This document shows, piece by piece, positions 25,506 to 33,026 of a stretch of DNA of 50,826 nt. Every line of letters starts with the position of its first letter. Position 1 is the first letter of the stretch. The notes under the pieces were generated by a model. The model had not been told where the DNA came from and made no database searches. It saw nothing but the letters and a program-made list of their open reading frames with translations. Source of the stretch: JBBSMX01 sp038232935 (lineage in GTDB: Bacteria; Bacteroidota; Rhodothermia; Rhodothermales; JANQRZ01); the NCBI GenBank assembly GCA_038232935.1, contig JBBSMX010000015.1, positions 1 through 50,826 on the forward strand. Reading direction: 5' to 3'. The translations under genes and the position numbers were made by a program.

Positions 25506-27095
25506 GTGACGATCAACTGGAACCAGGTCCGCGCGCTCGTCGGTGCCCAGCTTAGGCTGGACCTCCGGCACCCGAAGACGGGTGTGCTGCGTACGTCGCG
25601 TGCGCTGCTGACGGTGGTGTCCTACGGGCTCTCGTCGTTCATCCTCGCCCTCTCGTTGCAGGACGTCGCCGCGAGCACGGAGACGGTGCTGTTCGTCGGG
25701 CTCTCGTTCGCGTACGTGCTGGCCGCCTTCGCCGTCGTGGGCACGTACGACGACCTGATGGGGCGACCGGCCGACCACGCGTGGGCGCTCACGCTCCCGG
25801 CTTCGGAGACGACGCACTATGTGGCGCGGCTGCTCAACGTCGGCATCCTCGTCGCCATCATGAGCGTGTCGACGGCACTGCCGCTGGCCGGGCTCGTCGG
25901 GACCGCGAGCGGCATAGCGGAGGCGTTCGCGGTGGGCGGGCTGCTCGTCGGCGGCATGCTCGGCGTAACGCTGGCGGCGCTCGCGGTGATCTGGGGGCTG
26001 ACGCTGGCACTCCATCACCGCGTGCTCAAGCCAGTGCTGGCGACGGTGCGCGCCCTCCTCGTCGGCGTGCTCGTGCTCGGGTACCAGTGGGTCGGGACGC
26101 AGCCGCAGCTCACGTCCGACGCGCTGTGGTGGCCGCCGCGCTGGGTCCTCAACGGGCTCTGGCTCGCCGACGGCGTCAACGGCGCGACGCTCTGGCTCGC
26201 TGCGCTCGGACTCGGGCTGGCCGCCTGCTTCGGCCTCGTCTTCCCCCGCCGCTATTTCGTGCTCCTCCAGCGCACCGCCGACGGCGAGCAGGCGCAGTCA
26301 GGCCCACGCGCTGCCGCCCTCGCGCCAAACCGGCTGGAGCGACTCATCGTCCTCGCACCCGAGGCCCGGGCCGCCTTCGGCTTCACCGTGGCCGCCCTCC
26401 GTGGCGACCGGCTCGTGCGCGGGCGGGTGTGGCCAGCGGCTCTGTTGGCCTTCGTCTTCGCCGCCTTCGGCTGGTGGTCGGGCGGGCTCGGCGACCTGTT
26501 CGTCTACGGGGCGCAGAACGTGCTCGTGAATCAGGCGGTGCAGATGCATCTCTCGATCCTCGTCGTGTTGCTCTTCAGCGTGCAGACCCTCGTGCAGTCG
26601 GTCCAGTTCTCGGCGCACGAGAACGCGGCGTGGCTCTTCGACATACTCCCGATGCGGAGCGGGCGGGTGTTGCAAGTCGGGGCGCAGTCGGCGCTCCTGT
26701 TTCGCGTGCTGCTCCCGCTTCACCTCGGCCTCGGGCTCCTGCTCAGCCTGTCAATGCCGCTCGGCCACGCGGCGCTCCACGCCGGGGTCTGGCTCGCGCT
26801 CTGCGCCCTCGCCACCCGCATCCAAGCGCTCTCACACCGCCGCCCTCCGTTCTCGCGGCGCCCGGACCGCTTCTCGATGGCCGAGCGGTTCGTGCCGCTG
26901 CTGCTCGCCATCCCGGCAGCCTTGCTCGGCCTCCTGCTGCAGGTCGTCGCCTTCGCGTCGGTACCCAGCGCGGTGCTCACACTGACGGGCCTCGCTCTGC
27001 TGCACAGCGCGCTCGGCCAGCTCCCCGTGCTCCGTCCCACGCCGACGACGCGGCCGAGTTGGAGTACGCCGCCCGTGGCTGCGGAAGCGCGTTAA
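25506..27095 (+). CDS. Polytopic membrane protein of unknown function
   Basis: A 529-residue protein that starts at GTG 25506 (VTINWNQVRALVGAQLRLDLRHPK). The frame is open further upstream, but that part overlaps mltG. There are about 10-12 hydrophobic helices, for example LLTVVSYGLSSFILALSL, LVGGMLGVTLAALAVIWGL, FVPLLLAIPAALLGLLLQVV, with an Arg/Ala-rich cytoplasmic stretch near residues 260-300. The plan, a cytoplasmic amphipathic N-terminus and segments such as NAAWLFDILPM, recalls permease parts of ABC-2-type exporters, but I see no ATPase gene next to it. The function is unknown. It ends at a long hairpin shared with the convergent FadL-like gene. Confidence 0.75.
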   Translation: MTINWNQVRALVGAQLRLDLRHPKTGVLRTSRALLTVVSYGLSSFILALSLQDVAASTETVLFVGLSFAYVLAAFAVVGTYDDLMGRPADHAWALTLPASETTHYVARLLNVGILVAIMSVSTALPLAGLVGTASGIAEAFAVGGLLVGGMLGVTLAALAVIWGLTLALHHRVLKPVLATVRALLVGVLVLGYQWVGTQPQLTSDALWWPPRWVLNGLWLADGVNGATLWLAALGLGLAACFGLVFPRRYFVLLQRTADGEQAQSGPRAAALAPNRLERLIVLAPEARAAFGFTVAALRGDRLVRGRVWPAALLAFVFAAFGWWSGGLGDLFVYGAQNVLVNQAVQMHLSILVVLLFSVQTLVQSVQFSAHENAAWLFDILPMRSGRVLQVGAQSALLFRVLLPLHLGLGLLLSLSMPLGHAALHAGVWLALCALATRIQALSHRRPPFSRRPDRFSMAERFVPLLLAIPAALLGLLLQVVAFASVPSAVLTLTGLALLHSALGQLPVLRPTPTTRPSWSTPPVAAEAR

Positions 27096-27176
27096 AAGGG
27101 CGAGGGGTAAACGCCTGCAAACCCATCCACTGAGCGAGAACTACTTGGCTCAGCAGTTCTTTACCCCTCACCCTTT
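27095..27176. terminator. Long hairpin between convergent genes, related to the one at 10484
   Basis: AAAGGGCGAGGGGTAAA (27095-27111) pairs with TTTACCCCTCACCCTTT (27160-27176), with one mismatch. An inner stem CTGAGC/GCTCAG (27130-27135 and 27148-27153) sits in the loop. The arms have the same sequence as the hairpin at 10484-10555 although the loops differ. It lies 7 bp before the end of the FadL-like gene. Confidence 0.65.
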
Positions 27177-27183
27177 ACCCTTT

Positions 27184-28479
27184 TCACAGCTCCACGCGGA
27201 CGCCGACGAGAAAGCGGTTGTACGCGACGTCTTCGGTGACGACCGGCTCGTCCAGAACCACCCCTCCTTCGACCACACTGTAGGGCACGAGCACATCGTC
27301 GAACCCGGTGTAAGCGTACGCCACGTCGAGGGCGATGCGGTCCAGCGTCTTCAGGCTGAAGCCGATGGTGTACGTCGAGCGCAGGCGGTCGACCGAGAGG
27401 CCACGCAGGTCTAGCTCGTCGCGCAGCGGGTCGGGCTGGAACGCGGCACCGGCGCGGACAGCCCACGGGCCGAGGTCGTACTCCGCGCCGAACCGGGTGT
27501 TGAACACCTCGCGGTAGGTCTGGCGAATGTCGAGGTTGCGGTCCGTCTCCGTGAAGGGCGGGCGGAAATCGGCGGTGGGGCGGAGGCGAGCCTGCGACCA
27601 GTCGAGGAACTCGAGGTCGGCGGTGAGGAGGAAGCCGGCCATCTCGTAGGCGAGGCCGCCGGAGATCCGCCACGGCGTCGTGATCGAGTAATCGAAGAAC
27701 CCCGCGTCGAAGAGGTCAGATCGCTCCTCGATCCGGTAATAGGTCGGGCTCTCGGTAGCGAGTCCGAGCCGGAAGCCGGGCGCGACTTCAGCCGTAACTC
27801 CGGCGCGGACGTTCACGCCCCGCAGATCGGCTTCGAGGAAGTCCTCTGTCAGGAAGACTGGATTCCCGTCACGGTCCTGCTCGTCGAGCACCTGCTGGAA
27901 CTGGTACGACCCGGTGACGAGGTTGACCGAGAGCCCCGCCAGCACGTCCGGCGCGACCTCGACGGCACCGACGAGCGACAGTTCGCCGCTCAGCCCGTCC
28001 TCGAACACGTTGCCGAACTGCCGGAGCCCGACCCCGCCGTCGAAGACGGCATTCTCGTTGAGCCCGGCGAAGGCGAGCTCGCGGTCGAACCCCTGCGTCT
28101 GGTTGTACCCGACGCCGAGGACGAGCGAACCGCGCAGCGTCGGGAGGGCAGCGACATAGGCCACGCTGCCGACCGCGGTCTGCGTCGTCGTCGCCTCCGC
28201 CACGTCGCCGAAATAGCGGGCATCGCTCTGGATCGAGCCTGCGCTGAAGGCCCCGACGACGTGCGAGCGCCGGACGAGCCCAAGCCCGGCTGGGTTCGCG
28301 TACGCCGCGCCCCAGTCCCCGACGCCGCCGACAGCGGCCCCGGCCATCCCGGTCATCCGCGTGTCGACGGCGGGGAAGCGCTGGCTGTAGCGGAGAATGT
28401 CCTCGCCCGTCTGGGCACGGACGGGCAGAGCGCCGAGTCCTCCCAGCAACGTGAGTACGAAGAGAATGCGCGCGTTCAT
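27184..28479 (-). CDS. FadL/OmpP1-family outer-membrane protein
   Basis: A 431-residue protein with a Sec signal (MNARILFVLTLLGGLGALPVRAQ). The N-terminal hatch motif is recognisable in GMAGAAVGGVGDWGAAYANPAGLG, the usual GxxxA...NPAGL signature of the FadL/Toluene_X family. It is followed by about 14 amphipathic strands with alternating aromatic residues, ending in NRFLVGVRVEL with the type of aromatic or hydrophobic C-terminus needed for barrel assembly. FadL proteins import hydrophobic molecules; in Bacteroidota the related PorV serves type IX secretion. The sequence alone does not tell which applies. It is convergent with the membrane-protein gene. Confidence 0.85.
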   Translation of the reverse strand: MNARILFVLTLLGGLGALPVRAQTGEDILRYSQRFPAVDTRMTGMAGAAVGGVGDWGAAYANPAGLGLVRRSHVVGAFSAGSIQSDARYFGDVAEATTTQTAVGSVAYVAALPTLRGSLVLGVGYNQTQGFDRELAFAGLNENAVFDGGVGLRQFGNVFEDGLSGELSLVGAVEVAPDVLAGLSVNLVTGSYQFQQVLDEQDRDGNPVFLTEDFLEADLRGVNVRAGVTAEVAPGFRLGLATESPTYYRIEERSDLFDAGFFDYSITTPWRISGGLAYEMAGFLLTADLEFLDWSQARLRPTADFRPPFTETDRNLDIRQTYREVFNTRFGAEYDLGPWAVRAGAAFQPDPLRDELDLRGLSVDRLRSTYTIGFSLKTLDRIALDVAYAYTGFDDVLVPYSVVEGGVVLDEPVVTEDVAYNRFLVGVRVEL

Positions 28480-28506
28480 AGGATCGGGTGTGCGTTTGGA
28501 TCAGGG

Positions 28507-28534
28507 GTAGCGACGCAGCAGGCTGCGTCCACAG
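28507..28534. repeat. REP-like palindrome, copy 3
   Basis: GTAGCGACGCAGCA followed by GGCTGCGTCCACAG: the core GACGCAGC/GCTGCGTC pairs, with weaker outer pairing. It lies just upstream of the FadL-like gene, in the same class as the copies at 14.4 and 25.5 kb. Confidence 0.55.
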
Positions 28535-28627
28535 CGGCGAGGGCCGGACGTAGAAAAGGCCCGTACGGGGCGCACGGGCCTCCTCTGCGGGCGTGGAGCC
28601 CGTTCAAAGCAGATGTTGACAGATCCG

Positions 28628-30253
28628 TCAGTTACCGCCGCGGCGGGAGCTCCCTCCACTGGAACGGCTGGAGGAGCCGCCGGACCGGCTCGACCCGGCG
28701 CTGCTGCCCCGCGACGGGGGCGGGCTCGAAGGCCGGGCGGCGGGGCTGTCGTTGCCACCGGACCGGCTCGGAGCCGGGCGGGAGCTGGGCTGAGGACGCG
28801 GAGCCGGCCGAGGAGCCGGGCGCGCGTTGTCGTCGTCGGAGCGTCGGGACGGCTCGGAGCGCGGCGGGGCGGGCCGGCGAGCGGGTTGCCGCGTCTCCGG
28901 GCGGGGAGCCGGACGCTCCGTGCGCGTCCGGGGAGACGGAGCGGGCTGCGGTGAGACACGAGGCGAGCGGTCGGGCCGCACGCGGGGCGACGGAGTTACG
29001 CGGGTCGAGGGCGTCACGCGGGTCGGGGGCGTGACGCGCGTCGAGGGCGTCACGCGGGTCGAAGGCGTGGTCCGGGTCGAGGGAGCAATGCGCGTCGAGG
29101 GCGTCACGTGCGTCGAGGGGGTCACGCGGGTGGGAGGCGAGACGCTGGTCGTGCGGTCGGGCTGCACGCGCGTCGGCGGTGTGGCCGGTGTCGGCGAGGT
29201 AGCGAAGGTGGTCCGGTCCGGTTTGATGCGGTCCGGCTGCGCGGTCTGCACGCGCACGTTACCCTCTTCACGAACCGGCGTGCGGATGGCTTGGTGCGCG
29301 AGCACGTGTTGCTGCGCATTGCTCGCCAGCGCCCGCACGCTCCCGATACCGAGCGGCGAGTCCAGCATGAGACGGTCGGGCCGATCCTGAGCGAAAGTAG
29401 CCAGGGAGTTCAAACGGTTGCGGCGGCTCGTGCCGAGGGCGGAGCGGATGCTGCCGCGCGGTCCTCCGTTGTGGATACCCCCGCCGTTGTGTCCACCGCC
29501 GTAGTATCCACCACCGTGATACCCACCGGCGTAATAGCCATCGTTATAGCCCTGGTGGTACCCGTTGTGATAGCCGCCGTAGAAGACCGGGCTGTAGCCG
29601 TAGCCGTAGTAGCCGCCGTAGAAGGGGTCGTAGAAGTACGGGTCGTAGTAGCCGCCGTAGTAGTACGGCGAGCCGAACGAGAAGCTGATCCCGAAGCTCC
29701 AGCCTGAGCGGTAGCGGAGGTCGAAGTAGGGGTCGTAGCGGTAGGCCCAGGCCGGGGCGGGATAGAACGGCGAATAGAGGTAGTGCCAGTGCCAGCGAGG
29801 CGAGCGGTAGAAGGGGGCGTAGCTGACGTAGTAGTACGGGACGGGGTCGCCGTAGTAGTAATCGTCGTACCCGTAGTCGTAATACTCGGCGTAGTCCGTG
29901 TCGTCGTAGCGGTAGCGCGTGACCTCCACATCGTCGTAATAGCCCCCGGCGGCGGGATCGCCTTCGTACGTCCCCTCGGCGTAGTAGCCGTCGTCCTCGG
30001 CGTACTCCTCTTCGTAGCCTTCCTCGGGATAGCCCTCCACAGGCTCCTGACCGAGACCGACACGCGCGTGGTCGTTCCACGTCGGCGCGGCAGCGGGCTG
30101 CTCGTCGGTCGCGGCACGGTCGGCCGGAATGCGGTAGCCGTCAGCGCGGGAAGTGCGCGCGCCGTCGGCGGCGAGTTGGGTGTAGCAGCTGGAGAGCCCG
30201 AAGCAGCTCGCGATGAGCACGAGCGCGGCGAGAGAGCGAGGGAGCGCGTTCAT
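28628..30253 (-). CDS. Tyr/Gly-rich lipoprotein with a repetitive Thr/Pro/Arg tail
   Basis: A 541-residue protein starting at MNALPRSLAALVLIASCFGLSSC, a lipoprotein signal. Residues about 60-110 are Glu/Asp/Tyr-rich; residues about 90-250 are dominated by Tyr and Gly (for example YYYGDPVPYYYVSYAPFY). Residues about 364-424 contain a TRVTPS-type hexapeptide repeated about nine times (DNA 28980-29160). The last 100 residues are Pro/Ser/Arg/Gly-rich and end in SSRRGGN. The ends look intrinsically disordered and basic while the centre may be a sticky surface domain. No family is recognised. The reading frame continues upstream into the promoter region, but the ATG at 30253 with its lipobox is the credible start. 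It is divergent from proS. Confidence 0.75.
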   Translation of the reverse strand: MNALPRSLAALVLIASCFGLSSCYTQLAADGARTSRADGYRIPADRAATDEQPAAAPTWNDHARVGLGQEPVEGYPEEGYEEEYAEDDGYYAEGTYEGDPAAGGYYDDVEVTRYRYDDTDYAEYYDYGYDDYYYGDPVPYYYVSYAPFYRSPRWHWHYLYSPFYPAPAWAYRYDPYFDLRYRSGWSFGISFSFGSPYYYGGYYDPYFYDPFYGGYYGYGYSPVFYGGYHNGYHQGYNDGYYAGGYHGGGYYGGGHNGGGIHNGGPRGSIRSALGTSRRNRLNSLATFAQDRPDRLMLDSPLGIGSVRALASNAQQHVLAHQAIRTPVREEGNVRVQTAQPDRIKPDRTTFATSPTPATPPTRVQPDRTTSVSPPTRVTPSTHVTPSTRIAPSTRTTPSTRVTPSTRVTPPTRVTPSTRVTPSPRVRPDRSPRVSPQPAPSPRTRTERPAPRPETRQPARRPAPPRSEPSRRSDDDNARPAPRPAPRPQPSSRPAPSRSGGNDSPAARPSSPPPSRGSSAGSSRSGGSSSRSSGGSSRRGGN

Positions 30254-30360
30254 GACGGCAGAGGCAAAGTGTAGAAGACGAAGCGGTCGCACATGTACTC
30301 CGACCGCCCGTGCGATGTACGGACGACCCCGCCTGAAGGTCCCGACAGGGGCACCGAGCG

Positions 30361-30390
30361 TTGCGAGCCGTGCGCGGGGCGGGGTATATT
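30361..30390 (+). promoter_or_regulatory. Candidate proS promoter
   Basis: TTGCGA (30361-30366), 18 bp, TATATT (30385-30390), followed by CGACC. The tRNA-Val gene has the same TATATTCGAC block at 37131, which supports the reading. The proS leader would be about 160 nt. The rest of the 30254-30554 gap holds no other gene I can see. Confidence 0.5.
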
Positions 30391-30554
30391 CGACCGCTTC
30401 CACGAGAGATGCCGCCACGGTGCGGAGCGAAGTAACACGCCCCCTCCGGAAAGCTCCGCAACAAGCACGCCGAAGCCGACGCCCCGGAGCCGCCGGGCTC
30501 AGCACGAGCGGTGCCCGACCCTTCCGACTTTCTTCCTCCCCACCACTGTTCTCT

Positions 30555-32030
30555 ATGGCAGACGCCATCACGCCCCAGCAAGAAGACTATTCCCAGTGGT
30601 ACGTCGACGTCGTCCGTGCAGCCAGGCTCGCCGAGTACTCGCCCGTGCGCGGCTCGATGATCATCCCGCCCAACGGCTACGCGCTGTGGGAGAACATGCA
30701 GCGCGCCCTCGACGGCATGTTCAAGGCGACGGGCCACCAGAACGCCTACTTCCCCCTCTTCATCCCGCAGAGCTTCCTCGCGAAGGAGGCCCAGCACGTC
30801 GAGGGCTTCGCGAAGGAGTGCGCGATCGTCACCCACTACCGGCTGAAGACCGACGAGAACGGCGAGCTGATCGTGGACCCGGACGCGAAGCTGGACGAGC
30901 CGCTCATCGTCCGCCCGACGAGCGAGACGATCATATGGGATGCGTACAGCCGGTGGATCCAGTCATGGCGCGACCTCCCGATCCTGATCAACCAGTGGGC
31001 GAACGTGGTGCGCTGGGAGATGCGGACGCGGCTCTTCCTCCGCACCTCGGAGTTCCTCTGGCAGGAGGGCCACACCGCGCACGCGACCGAGCAGGAGGCG
31101 ATGGAGGAGGCGCGCAGGATGCTCGACGTCTACGCCACGTTCGCCGAGGACTGGATGGCGATGCCGGTGATCAAAGGCGCGAAGACCGAGAGCGAGCGGT
31201 TCCCCGGTGCCGTGGACACGTTCGCGATTGAGGCGCTGATGCAGGACGGGAAGGCGTTGCAGGCGGGCACCTCTCACTTCCTCGGGCAGAACTTCGCGAA
31301 GGCGTTCGACTGCATGTTCACGAATAAGGAGAACGAGCAGGAGTACGTCTGGGCCACGAGCTGGGGCGTCTCGACGCGCCTCGTCGGCGGCCTCGTGATG
31401 ACGCACGGGGACGACCAGGGCCTCGTCCTCCCGCCCCGTCTCGCCCCGACGCAGGTCGTCGTCGTCCCGATCTACCGGGCGAACAAGGAGGACGACAAAC
31501 GGGTCGTGCTGGAGACCGTGGAGAAGATCGAGCGCGAGTTGCAGGTGGCTGGCGTCCGCGTCAAGGTCGATGCGCGCGAGGAGCACCGGCCGGGGTGGAA
31601 GTTCCACGAGTACGAGGTGCAGGGCGTCCCCCTCCGCCTCGCCATCGGCCCGCGCGACGTGCAGAACAACCAGGTCGAGCTCTCCCGCCGCGACCAGGAC
31701 GGGAAGCACTTCGTCTCGCTCGACGCGCTCGGCTCCACGGTGACGGACCTGCTCTCGGAGATCCAACGCGGCCTCTTTGAGCGCGCCGCGAGCTTCCGCG
31801 CCAGCACGACCACGAAGGCCGACTCGTACGATGCGTTCAAGGACGCCATCGAGGAGGGCGGCTTCGTGCTCGCCCACTGGGACGGCACCGCCGAGACCGA
31901 AGCCCGTATCAAGGAGGAGACCAAGGCTACGATCCGCGTGGTCCCCTTCGAGCGCGACGACGAGACTGGCAAAGACATGCTCACCGGCGCGCCGTCCGAA
32001 GGCCGCGTCCTCTTCGCCCGGTCGTACTGA
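30555..32030 (+). CDS. proS: Prolyl-tRNA synthetase, archaeal/eukaryotic-type (short form)
   Basis: A 491-residue class II synthetase. The catalytic motifs are RWEMRTRLFLRTSEFLWQEGHTAHAT (motif 2) and SWGVSTRLVGGLVMTHGDDQG (motif 3), with RPTSETIIW before them. It lacks the editing domain inserted in the E. coli type and has the anticodon domain plus the C-terminal extension of the archaeal/eukaryotic (type 3) form, ending in RVLFARSY with the conserved final Tyr. The zinc-binding cysteines usual in that extension are absent (region HWDGTAETEARIKEET to DMLTGAPSEGR). I start at the ATG at 30555 (MADAITPQ), which gives the family length; the frame is open upstream without family similarity. Confidence 0.96.
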   Translation: MADAITPQQEDYSQWYVDVVRAARLAEYSPVRGSMIIPPNGYALWENMQRALDGMFKATGHQNAYFPLFIPQSFLAKEAQHVEGFAKECAIVTHYRLKTDENGELIVDPDAKLDEPLIVRPTSETIIWDAYSRWIQSWRDLPILINQWANVVRWEMRTRLFLRTSEFLWQEGHTAHATEQEAMEEARRMLDVYATFAEDWMAMPVIKGAKTESERFPGAVDTFAIEALMQDGKALQAGTSHFLGQNFAKAFDCMFTNKENEQEYVWATSWGVSTRLVGGLVMTHGDDQGLVLPPRLAPTQVVVVPIYRANKEDDKRVVLETVEKIERELQVAGVRVKVDAREEHRPGWKFHEYEVQGVPLRLAIGPRDVQNNQVELSRRDQDGKHFVSLDALGSTVTDLLSEIQRGLFERAASFRASTTTKADSYDAFKDAIEEGGFVLAHWDGTAETEARIKEETKATIRVVPFERDDETGKDMLTGAPSEGRVLFARSY

Positions 32031-32042
32031 GGGGCCGTACTG

Positions 32043-32107
32043 AGGGAATGGGATGGAGGGATGCTACCGATTCCCGACTCGCTTTGTCTGTCCCTCCATT
32101 CCCTCCC
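32043..32107 (+). terminator. Purine/pyrimidine hairpin after proS
   Basis: GAGGGAATGG...AGGGA (32043-32061) can pair with TCCCTCCATTCCCTC (32091-32105) if five bases bulge out. It starts 12 bp after the proS stop and precedes the PAP2-like gene. No T-run follows directly, so its role as a terminator is uncertain. Confidence 0.4.
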
Positions 32108-32142
32108 TTCCCTTCTTTCTCTCCATTCCGTCCGCTCACCCC

Positions 32143-32853
32143 ATGCACACCGGCAGAGCAACAGCAGCACGCTCGACCGCGCCTCGGCGGCCCGTCGACG
32201 TGGGGTACCACTTCGCGAACGTCCTCTCGTACGTGTTCAACCCGCTCGTCCTCCCGCCGGTCGGGTTCGGGCTGATCCTGTGGCACTTCGACGCGCCGGG
32301 CGTGGAGATCGCGCTCATCGTGGGCGTCTCGCTCGTGTTCTTCTGCCTGATCCCGCTCGCGTACGTGCTCCGGATGATCCGCCGGGGCGAGGCCGAGACG
32401 CTGGAGGTCCGGCAGCGGGAGAGCCGGCTCAAGCCGTTCCTCGTCGGCATCACTTCGTACGCCGTCGGCATGGTGGTGATGGCCCTCGCGGGAACGACGG
32501 CGGTATCGTTCCTCGTCGCCCTCGCGCTCCTCTACCCGATCAACACAGCGCTTCTCGTGCTGATCAACCTGCGCTGGAAGATCTCGATCCACATGACGAG
32601 CCTCGCCGGGTTCGTGTCGATCCTGCTGTTCGTCTCGATGACGGTGTGGCGGGACCTGCCGCAGGCGACGGAGCTCGTGCTGACGGCGGTGACGGTGGCC
32701 CCGCTGCTGGTGCTGCTGCCCCTGTTGATGTGGGCACGCGTCCGCGTGGAGGCGCACACGCTCGGGCAGGTCGTGGCGGGCGCGCTCTTCGGCCTCATCG
32801 TGCCGGCGGTCGAGTTGTCCGTGATCGTGCAGGTGCTCGGACTCGTGGGGTAG
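32143..32853 (+). CDS. PAP2-like membrane protein
   Basis: A 236-residue protein from MHTGRATAARS with six hydrophobic helices. The C-terminal half resembles the PAP2 (lipid phosphatase) core: RWKISIHMTSLAGF in place of the PSGH motif and ARVRVEAHTLGQVVAGALFG in place of SRxxxxxHxxxD. The His residues are kept but the last Asp is Gln, so catalytic activity is open. PAP2 enzymes recycle undecaprenyl pyrophosphate or dephosphorylate lipids. The ATG at 32143 was chosen because residues encoded upstream come from the low-complexity hairpin region. It follows proS by 112 bp and may share its transcript. Confidence 0.72.
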   Translation: MHTGRATAARSTAPRRPVDVGYHFANVLSYVFNPLVLPPVGFGLILWHFDAPGVEIALIVGVSLVFFCLIPLAYVLRMIRRGEAETLEVRQRESRLKPFLVGITSYAVGMVVMALAGTTAVSFLVALALLYPINTALLVLINLRWKISIHMTSLAGFVSILLFVSMTVWRDLPQATELVLTAVTVAPLLVLLPLLMWARVRVEAHTLGQVVAGALFGLIVPAVELSVIVQVLGLVG

Positions 32854-32888
32854 AACCACGTCCCCCCGTTGCATTCTGGCGGAGCGCG

Positions 32889-32918
32889 TTCGAGCCAGGC
32901 AGGCCCTGCCCTTATATT
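32889..32918 (+). promoter_or_regulatory. Candidate promoter of the TonB-dependent receptor gene
   Basis: TTCGAG (32889-32894), 18 bp, TATATT (32913-32918), the same -10 as in the proS and tRNA promoters. A GGCAGGCCCTGCC inverted repeat lies in the promoter spacer and could be an operator. The leader would be about 100 nt. Confidence 0.4.
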
Positions 32919-33026
32919 CCCGTCCCGATCCGCCCCCCGACCCCGACGCCGCTGCGCCTTCGATACCGTCTGTTCCTGCTCACTAGCTCCAGTGCACCCG
33001 TGTTCGCACTCGACGGTACTCGCACC

